Below are positions 7,693-11,680 of a stretch of 11,680 nucleotides of DNA, in pieces. The DNA is from Microthrixaceae bacterium (GTDB taxonomy: Bacteria > Actinomycetota > Acidimicrobiia > Acidimicrobiales > Acidimicrobilacustridaceae): the NCBI GenBank assembly GCA_947455015.1, contig CANGMY010000029.1, positions 1-11,680 on the forward strand. The letters run 5' to 3'. The notes under the pieces were generated by a model. That model made no database searches and was not told the origin of the DNA. It saw only the letters and a list, made by a program, of their open reading frames with translations. Numbering within the stretch: the stretch's first letter is position 1; every line of letters begins with the position of its first letter. Made by a program: the position numbers and the translations under genes.

Positions 7693-7814
7693 AGGTTGGC
7701 TGATCTAGGTGAGAATTCGGTGAGTCACGACCTCACCCACGCCGAACCTCACTCGTTTCTCACCTTCGTCGGCTAACAAGAGCGTCACCAACGTGCCGAA
7801 TCCCGGAGACCCCT
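7693..7814. promoter_or_regulatory. Divergent promoter region with paired 11-bp direct repeats
   Basis: This 122-bp spacer separates the hydrolase from the GT-C gene. On the minus strand, ACTCACCGAAT is followed directly by TCTCACCTAGA (7725-7704). On the plus strand, CCTCACTCGTT is followed directly by TCTCACCTTCG (7747-7768). Each pair has an 11-bp period and reads toward its own gene. An extra CTCACC (7732-7737) and the odd palindrome GTGAGTCAC (7720-7728) lie between them. Tandem repeats with an 11-bp period are typical of OmpR/PhoB-family response-regulator sites, including actinobacterial PhoP boxes. The regulator is inferred, not identified. Confidence 0.5.
7805..7809 (+). promoter_or_regulatory. 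Ribosome-binding site deciding the TTG start of the GT-C gene
   Basis: GGAGA lies five bases before TTG at 7815. No ATG or GTG near it gives a better N-terminus. This site is the main reason for accepting a TTG start. Confidence 0.65.
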
Positions 7815-9638
7815 TTGTCTGAGAGCACCATCGAATCGACTGATCAGCCCCAACCTGGCCCTCAGGCCGACGTCTCCGTGCGCCTTGGCGCTCGCACCAA
7901 AGCAGTGGCTTGGCTTCCAGCGATAGTCGCTGCGCTTTTCTTCGTCGCCTTCTCCGCAATCGTGCTGAGTCAGCCCGAAAAGATGATCGAGCCCGATCCC
8001 TACGCCTACCGAGCGTCGATCGCCGCACTTGAGAACGGCAACATCAATCTCAGCCAGGAACAATACGACGCGCTCTCGCTAGAACTGCAGCAAACATCGC
8101 TCGGCGGCGGGATCATGCAGTGGCATCAGAACGATGACGGATCCTGGGTCAGTGAAAAGAATCCGGGCTACCCGTTTCTTGCAGTCGGCTTCGATGAAGC
8201 AGGTGCGCTTCGCCTCGCTCCACTTTTCTACGGTGCACTCGCGTGTCTTGCGATGTGGTTCGGCGCACGTCGCTGGCTAGGACGCTGGGGTGGCACGTTC
8301 GCTGTCGGCGCCTATTGCTCTACCGCGCTCGCCATGGTCATGGCGTGGCGTTCGACGATGCCAACGTTCACTGATGCATCACTCATCGCCGCCGGGCTTG
8401 GGCTACTCATTTGGAGTGTTGTTGCACTTGATCGATCGCGGCGTATTCGGACAATCGTGGGTGCGCTGGCATTCTTCTCTTTCGGCCTCGCCGTCTCCGT
8501 CCGCTACACGAGCGCTGCTGTTCTCGGAGTTGCCGCAGTCTTTGCGTTGATTGTCTGTCTCCGACCTAAATGGAAACTTGGCTGGTCGACGCTGGTGTGG
8601 TGGGCCATTGCATCTCTCCCGCCGCTGATCGCTTCACTTGCCTATAACGCTGTGTATTTCGATGGACCGTTTTCGACGGGCTACAACGCAAGCACGGTGC
8701 AATTCTCGACAAGCGCAATTTCGCCAAATTTGCGCATCATGCCCGGCCGTCTTTGGCAGGCAATGCCAGTGTTCGTCATCGGTCTCGCTGCGATTGCCGT
8801 CTTGATTGCGGTGCAAATCATTCATGCCGTTCGGACGCGTTCGAAAAACACATCGTCACAAGATGCCGCACTCGCCGAGAACCAAACCGAGTTCGCCGAA
8901 TCGGCTGAAGTCAGTCAACCGATTGACCCCTCGCCTGCGACGATTGATCGCTGGATCGGGAGCTTTCTTGTCGTTACGTGGGCCGCAACCTGGGTGATGT
9001 ATTCGGCGTACGAATGGACCGCGAACCTCGGCGGAGGCTTCGGCGGCGGTCGCGCGGGTGGAGCCCCCAGTTTCGGCGGCGGCGGTGGCCCGGCGATGGG
9101 CGGAATGTCGCAACCGGTGTACAGCACCGTTCGCTTCTATCTCCCCGCGCTCGGTGCCATCGCCTTACTCGTTGCGTGGCTGTTCACCCGGATGCCCGCG
9201 GTGATCGGCATTCTCGCCCTCGTTGCGCTGTTCGCCGTTGGTGGCCACGAGTTCATCAACACCGTGAACAGTTCGTGGGCCTCGATGTCGATCGGCGGTG
9301 GCGGCGGATCGATGTTCGGTCCTGGTGCAAATGGTGGACCAGGAAACCAAGGAGGATCAGGCGGCTTCCCACAGTTCGACCCGTCAAAGTGTCCGAATCT
9401 CCCCCAACTCCCCCAACTCCCCCAAGGCGGCCCCAGCCAGGGCGGCGGAGCGCCCAGCGGTCAACGACCACAAGCCGGCAACGATTTCGGAACACCCCCA
9501 AATGGCCAGCAGGGCAGGGGCGGAATCACCTTTGACGAGAACGGCTGCCCGGTTCTGCCCGGAAGTACGTCGTCAGGGAGCAGTAACTCAACTACCACGA
9601 GTTCGATTTCACCGGCATCAGCAGGCGCCTCCGCGTAA
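7815..9638 (+). CDS. GT-C-type multi-pass membrane glycosyltransferase-like protein with Gly-rich segments
   Basis: A 607-residue membrane protein with roughly 10-11 hydrophobic segments between about residues 32 and 476. The layout resembles GT-C glycosyltransferases of the ArnT/PMT (GT39) type, which move sugars from polyprenyl-phosphate donors on the outer face of the membrane. Supporting points are the long first external loop with an acidic motif EPDPYAYR (59-66; Asp61 is a candidate catalytic residue), NPGYPFLA (116-123) at its end, and RFYLPALG (440-447), similar to the conserved RYLLPAL-type segment. Oddities are a Gly-rich insert at 405-430 between two membrane segments, a second Gly-rich tract at 494-517, three LPQ repeats (529-537), two FDxxxCPxLP copies (521-530, 573-582) and a Ser/Thr-rich tail (583-607). 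Start TTG is supported by GGAGA. Donor and acceptor cannot be deduced. It may instead be a non-catalytic GT-C-fold protein. Confidence 0.65.
   Translation: MSESTIESTDQPQPGPQADVSVRLGARTKAVAWLPAIVAALFFVAFSAIVLSQPEKMIEPDPYAYRASIAALENGNINLSQEQYDALSLELQQTSLGGGIMQWHQNDDGSWVSEKNPGYPFLAVGFDEAGALRLAPLFYGALACLAMWFGARRWLGRWGGTFAVGAYCSTALAMVMAWRSTMPTFTDASLIAAGLGLLIWSVVALDRSRRIRTIVGALAFFSFGLAVSVRYTSAAVLGVAAVFALIVCLRPKWKLGWSTLVWWAIASLPPLIASLAYNAVYFDGPFSTGYNASTVQFSTSAISPNLRIMPGRLWQAMPVFVIGLAAIAVLIAVQIIHAVRTRSKNTSSQDAALAENQTEFAESAEVSQPIDPSPATIDRWIGSFLVVTWAATWVMYSAYEWTANLGGGFGGGRAGGAPSFGGGGGPAMGGMSQPVYSTVRFYLPALGAIALLVAWLFTRMPAVIGILALVALFAVGGHEFINTVNSSWASMSIGGGGGSMFGPGANGGPGNQGGSGGFPQFDPSKCPNLPQLPQLPQGGPSQGGGAPSGQRPQAGNDFGTPPNGQQGRGGITFDENGCPVLPGSTSSGSSNSTTTSSISPASAGASA
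9399..9425 (+). repeat. Three perfect tandem copies of a 9-nt unit (CTCCCCCAA)
   Basis: Exact copies occupy 9399-9407, 9408-9416 and 9417-9425 and are in frame, encoding Leu-Pro-Gln three times in the C-terminal tail of the GT-C-like protein. Perfect identity at all codon positions suggests recent slippage or expansion. Confidence 0.9.
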
Positions 9639-9721
9639 CGCGCTCTACCGGTAAGACTCGCGACATCGAAACTCTGCTCCGCCACCGTCGAACGCTCGCG
9701 ACACCGATTCGAATCGCAGCA
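9639..9721. other. Short intergenic stretch with palindromes and a direct repeat
   Basis: The 83 bp between the GT-C gene and the beta-lactamase-fold gene contain TACCGGTA (9646-9653) and the perfect 12-bp palindrome CGATTCGAATCG (9705-9716). They also hold two 13-bp direct copies of CTCGCGACAYCGA (9657-9669 and 9695-9707), which differ at one base. The copies are 38 bp apart, so they are out of phase with each other for coding. The stretch is also open in the frame of the downstream gene and may encode part of its signal peptide. Confidence 0.55.
9705..9716. repeat. Perfect 12-bp palindrome
   Basis: CGATTCGAATCG is its own reverse complement and ends five bases before the TTG start of the beta-lactamase-fold gene. 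It could be an operator, or it may simply be signal-peptide coding sequence if the true start is upstream. Confidence 0.6.
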
Positions 9722-10798
9722 TTGGTCGCACTCCTGTGCATCGTGGCTGCTGGCTGCGGCTCGACAACACATTCAAATCCATCTGCCACACCCAAAACCT
9801 TTGGCGAGATTGATTCGGCCATGGAAGCGCGAGTCAGTAGCGAAAATCTTGATGGCGCCGGGCTCCTCGTCGTTGCCAATGGCACCGAGTACCGAAACTC
9901 GATGTACGGGGCCTACACAAACGAAACAGTGATTCCCATTGCGTCGGCCAGCAAGTGGCTTACCGCCGCAACGATGATGACGCTTGTCGACGAAGGCAAA
10001 GTGTCGCTTGACGATCCAGTCTCAAAGTTTCTCCCCGAGTTCACCGGCGCTACTGGAAACGCCACCATCCGCCAGTTGCTTTCACATACATCGGGAATCG
10101 CTCAAGCAAGTTGCATTTGGGAAGAACAGCAAACGCTTGAACAGTGTGTGAGGACAGTCGCAGCACAGAAACCTGCATACGCAACGGGAACAAAGTTTTC
10201 CTATGGCAACACGAGCTTCTCGGTTGCCGGCCGGGTCATCGAAGTTGTTACCGGACAATCGTTTGAAAAAGCATTTGAGTCACGAATCGCGAATCCAGTC
10301 GGGATGATTCATACAAGATTCGATGGCAACTACTACCCCACTGAGTCGAACCCCGTCCCCGCCGCTTCAGCCGAATCGACGCTGAATGATTACGGGAAAT
10401 TCGTTCAGATGATCTTCAATCGTGGCCAGCTCAATGGGGTTCAGGTTCTCACTGAGCAGTCCGTGCTCGAAATGGAAACCGACTCCGTCAAAGGGTTGAA
10501 CACGAACGCTGATGCCGCGGTACAAACAACGGGCATCCCCACCTACGGATTGGGAACTTGGCGCGACGTCACCACGACCGATGACGTTGGCGTCATCACT
10601 AGCGGCAACGGCGCGTACGGCTTCTACCCATGGGTCGATCGCTCACGCAATGGTTACGGAATCATCTTCGTTTTTGATCAACGCGGCTCTGACGTTGCCG
10701 TTCCCGAATCGCAACGCGAAATGCATTGGGCATGGGCAGCGCTGGACAACTTGGGTGTCCCCCAAACCTCAACACCCACAACGACCTACGGCCGCTGA
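9722..10798 (+). CDS. Serine beta-lactamase-fold lipoprotein (class C / esterase / DD-peptidase-like)
   Basis: A 358-residue exported protein of the serine beta-lactamase / penicillin-binding superfamily. Motif 1 is SASK (Ser75-Lys78) in IPIASASKWLTAATMM, motif 2 is YGN (Tyr161-Asn163), and LLSHTSGI (119-126) is the common family segment. The third motif appears to be TSGNG (293-297) in place of the usual KTG or HxG, so true beta-lactamase activity is doubtful. A peptidase or esterase acting on cell-wall or other acyl substrates is more likely. AAGC (Cys12) is a candidate lipobox, suggesting a lipid-anchored surface enzyme. Cys131 and Cys142 could form a disulfide. The start is uncertain: TTG at 9722 has no ribosome-binding site and leaves no positive n-region. 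The frame stays open upstream to 9587, where Arg-rich codons at 9680-9691 and an Arg codon at 9710 would complete a normal signal peptide. Confidence 0.88.
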   Translation: MVALLCIVAAGCGSTTHSNPSATPKTFGEIDSAMEARVSSENLDGAGLLVVANGTEYRNSMYGAYTNETVIPIASASKWLTAATMMTLVDEGKVSLDDPVSKFLPEFTGATGNATIRQLLSHTSGIAQASCIWEEQQTLEQCVRTVAAQKPAYATGTKFSYGNTSFSVAGRVIEVVTGQSFEKAFESRIANPVGMIHTRFDGNYYPTESNPVPAASAESTLNDYGKFVQMIFNRGQLNGVQVLTEQSVLEMETDSVKGLNTNADAAVQTTGIPTYGLGTWRDVTTTDDVGVITSGNGAYGFYPWVDRSRNGYGIIFVFDQRGSDVAVPESQREMHWAWAALDNLGVPQTSTPTTTYGR

Positions 10799-10807
10799 AT
10801 CAACCGC

Positions 10808-11680
10808 TTAGGGCTTGATGGCTCGCTTCACGGGACGGTCCCAGCCCGGCTGGCCAGTCGACTTCGGGCTCGGCCACAGACCTGGCCCCATCTCAAGAAT
10901 GCCGTGATGCGAGCCGTATTCACCGAGAAGGTTGAGATAGCGAGCAGCGTCGAACGCCTCGGCGCCACGAACGCCAGTGCCGACCCAACCGCCGCTGGCC
11001 AGTAGCTCGATCGCAACCACCGGACAGATCGCCGTTTGCCACAACACTGCTTGGGAACCCCAGTCGCGCATTGTCGTTTCATTATCGGCGACGTGGTACA
11101 GGTACACCTCTCGTTGCGCGCCATCGAACGTTCCGCGCACCCACGTACCTGCGCAGGTCTTTCCGTGCATCAGATGGCCGAGCTCCGCAGGGTTCGGAAG
11201 CAATGACGCGAGCACATCTCGTGGCGCCACCATTGCGTCGCCAACTTTGATTTTCTCGGTTGAATCCAAACCCAAATACGCGAAGGTCTTTAACCAGTCA
11301 ATGAATTCGGCGCCGAGTCCGTATTTGAACGTCACGCGCTCGCAATCGACCTCGCGAGGAACAAGGAGAACCTCTTCGTGTTCCACGTTCACACATTCGA
11401 TCGGGCCGATACCCGCAGGGAAGTTGAAAACCTCGGGCTCACTAAAGCATTCGGTTGTGTAGAAGCCCCGCTTCTTTTCCCAGATCAGTGGCGGGTTCAA
11501 ACACTCTTCGATCGTCGTCCAAATGGAGAACGTCGGGGCAAAGTCGTAGCCATCAATCGAGAGGTTGGAACCATCGCGGATTCCGATTTCATCGATCGTG
11601 TCGAAGAGATGGTCGGCAGCGTAGCGAGCAAAAATGTCGGAAAGGCCGGGCTCAACACCCATCGCGACAATCGCCAGCAG
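10808..11680 (-). CDS. Saccharopine dehydrogenase family protein, C-terminal part (runs off right edge)
   Basis: The last 290 residues of an NAD(P)-dependent saccharopine dehydrogenase / carboxynorspermidine synthase family protein. The frame is open to the window edge (LLAIVA precedes Met at 11662-11660), so the N-terminal Rossmann domain lies outside. Visible stretches are GVEPGLSDIFARYAADHL, where the catalytic domain begins after the nucleotide-binding part, YDFAPTFSIWTTIEECLNPP, a run around FPAGIGPIECVNVEHEEVLL, TFKYGLG, and GKTCAGTWVRG. The TTIEECLNPP to VNVEHEEV region is characteristic of the family members annotated as saccharopine dehydrogenase in many bacteria. Its substrate could be saccharopine (lysine metabolism) or a carboxy-polyamine intermediate. 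The sequence alone does not decide. It ends in TAA, 9 bp from the convergent beta-lactamase-fold gene, with no clear terminator between. Confidence 0.88.
   Translation of the reverse strand: MLAIVAMGVEPGLSDIFARYAADHLFDTIDEIGIRDGSNLSIDGYDFAPTFSIWTTIEECLNPPLIWEKKRGFYTTECFSEPEVFNFPAGIGPIECVNVEHEEVLLVPREVDCERVTFKYGLGAEFIDWLKTFAYLGLDSTEKIKVGDAMVAPRDVLASLLPNPAELGHLMHGKTCAGTWVRGTFDGAQREVYLYHVADNETTMRDWGSQAVLWQTAICPVVAIELLASGGWVGTGVRGAEAFDAARYLNLLGEYGSHHGILEMGPGLWPSPKSTGQPGWDRPVKRAIKP

Noticed and set aside
7237..7776. Open frame of 179 codons on the plus strand across the hydrolase N-terminus
   Set aside because: The minus-strand hydrolase has a clear catalytic triad and membrane anchor. The plus-strand translation is Arg/His-rich with no family signal.
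8978..9535. Open frame of 185 codons overlapping the Gly-rich part of the GT-C gene in another frame
   Set aside because: Arg/Trp-rich translation produced by GGC/GGT runs read out of frame. The GT-C frame continues into recognisable membrane segments.
10751..10765. TTGGG / CCCAA inverted repeat as a terminator for the beta-lactamase-fold gene
   Set aside because: Only 5 bp per arm, inside the coding region, and with no T-run downstream. It is not convincing as a terminator.
10799..10819. ATCAA / TTGAT inverted repeat at the convergent junction as a bidirectional terminator
   Set aside because: The 5-bp A/T-rich arms with mismatched inner bases and no T-tract are too weak to call.
1..11680. 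Search for tRNA, rRNA, CRISPR arrays, insertion sequences, phage genes and toxin-antitoxin pairs
   Set aside because: No regularly spaced repeats, transposase motifs, cloverleaf-like sequences or small paired genes were seen. All long stretches are explained by the listed genes.

Overview
The window looks like a chromosomal segment from a high-GC Gram-positive bacterium (Actinomycetota). It most resembles the Acidimicrobiia / Ilumatobacter-like aquatic lineages. The grounds are the base composition, the use of GTG and TTG starts, the gene order cydA-cydB-cydD-cydC, the short Q-loop form of CydA, and the style of the flanking acyl-CoA dehydrogenase and saccharopine-dehydrogenase-like genes. 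This assignment is an inference from sequence character; no taxonomic marker gene is present.

Layout. At the left edge, the N-terminal half of an acyl-CoA dehydrogenase runs off the window on the minus strand (1-578). A 238-bp divergent spacer carrying a perfect 9-bp inverted repeat separates it from a plus-strand operon (817-6598): cydA, cydB, cydD and cydC. This is a complete set for a cytochrome bd quinol oxidase (CydAB) and the heterodimeric ABC exporter (CydDC) needed to assemble it. cydC ends tail-to-tail with a minus-strand gene, and the two stop codons overlap in a shared TTAA.

The second half is an envelope-oriented group. A membrane-anchored alpha/beta hydrolase (minus, 6595-7692) is divergent from a GT-C-type multi-pass membrane protein (plus, 7815-9638) that carries unusual glycine-rich and Pro/Gln/Cys-rich stretches. 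A serine beta-lactamase-fold lipoprotein (plus, 9722-10798) follows. The 122-bp spacer between the hydrolase and the GT-C gene contains two pairs of 11-bp direct repeats with a TCTCACCT core, one pair facing each gene. This resembles the tandem sites bound by OmpR/PhoB-family response regulators. At the right edge, a saccharopine dehydrogenase family gene (minus, 10808 to beyond 11680) is convergent with the beta-lactamase-fold gene.

The cyd block has a clear joint role: microaerobic or stress-tolerant respiration and maturation of the oxidase. The three exported or membrane proteins at 6595-10798 may act together on the cell surface, but their substrates cannot be read from the sequence. No tRNA, rRNA, CRISPR array, insertion sequence or prophage gene was seen. 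The most unusual features are the glycine-rich and repeated FDxxxCPxLP segments of the GT-C protein, the paired 11-bp repeats, and the lack of a convincing start codon for the beta-lactamase-fold lipoprotein.
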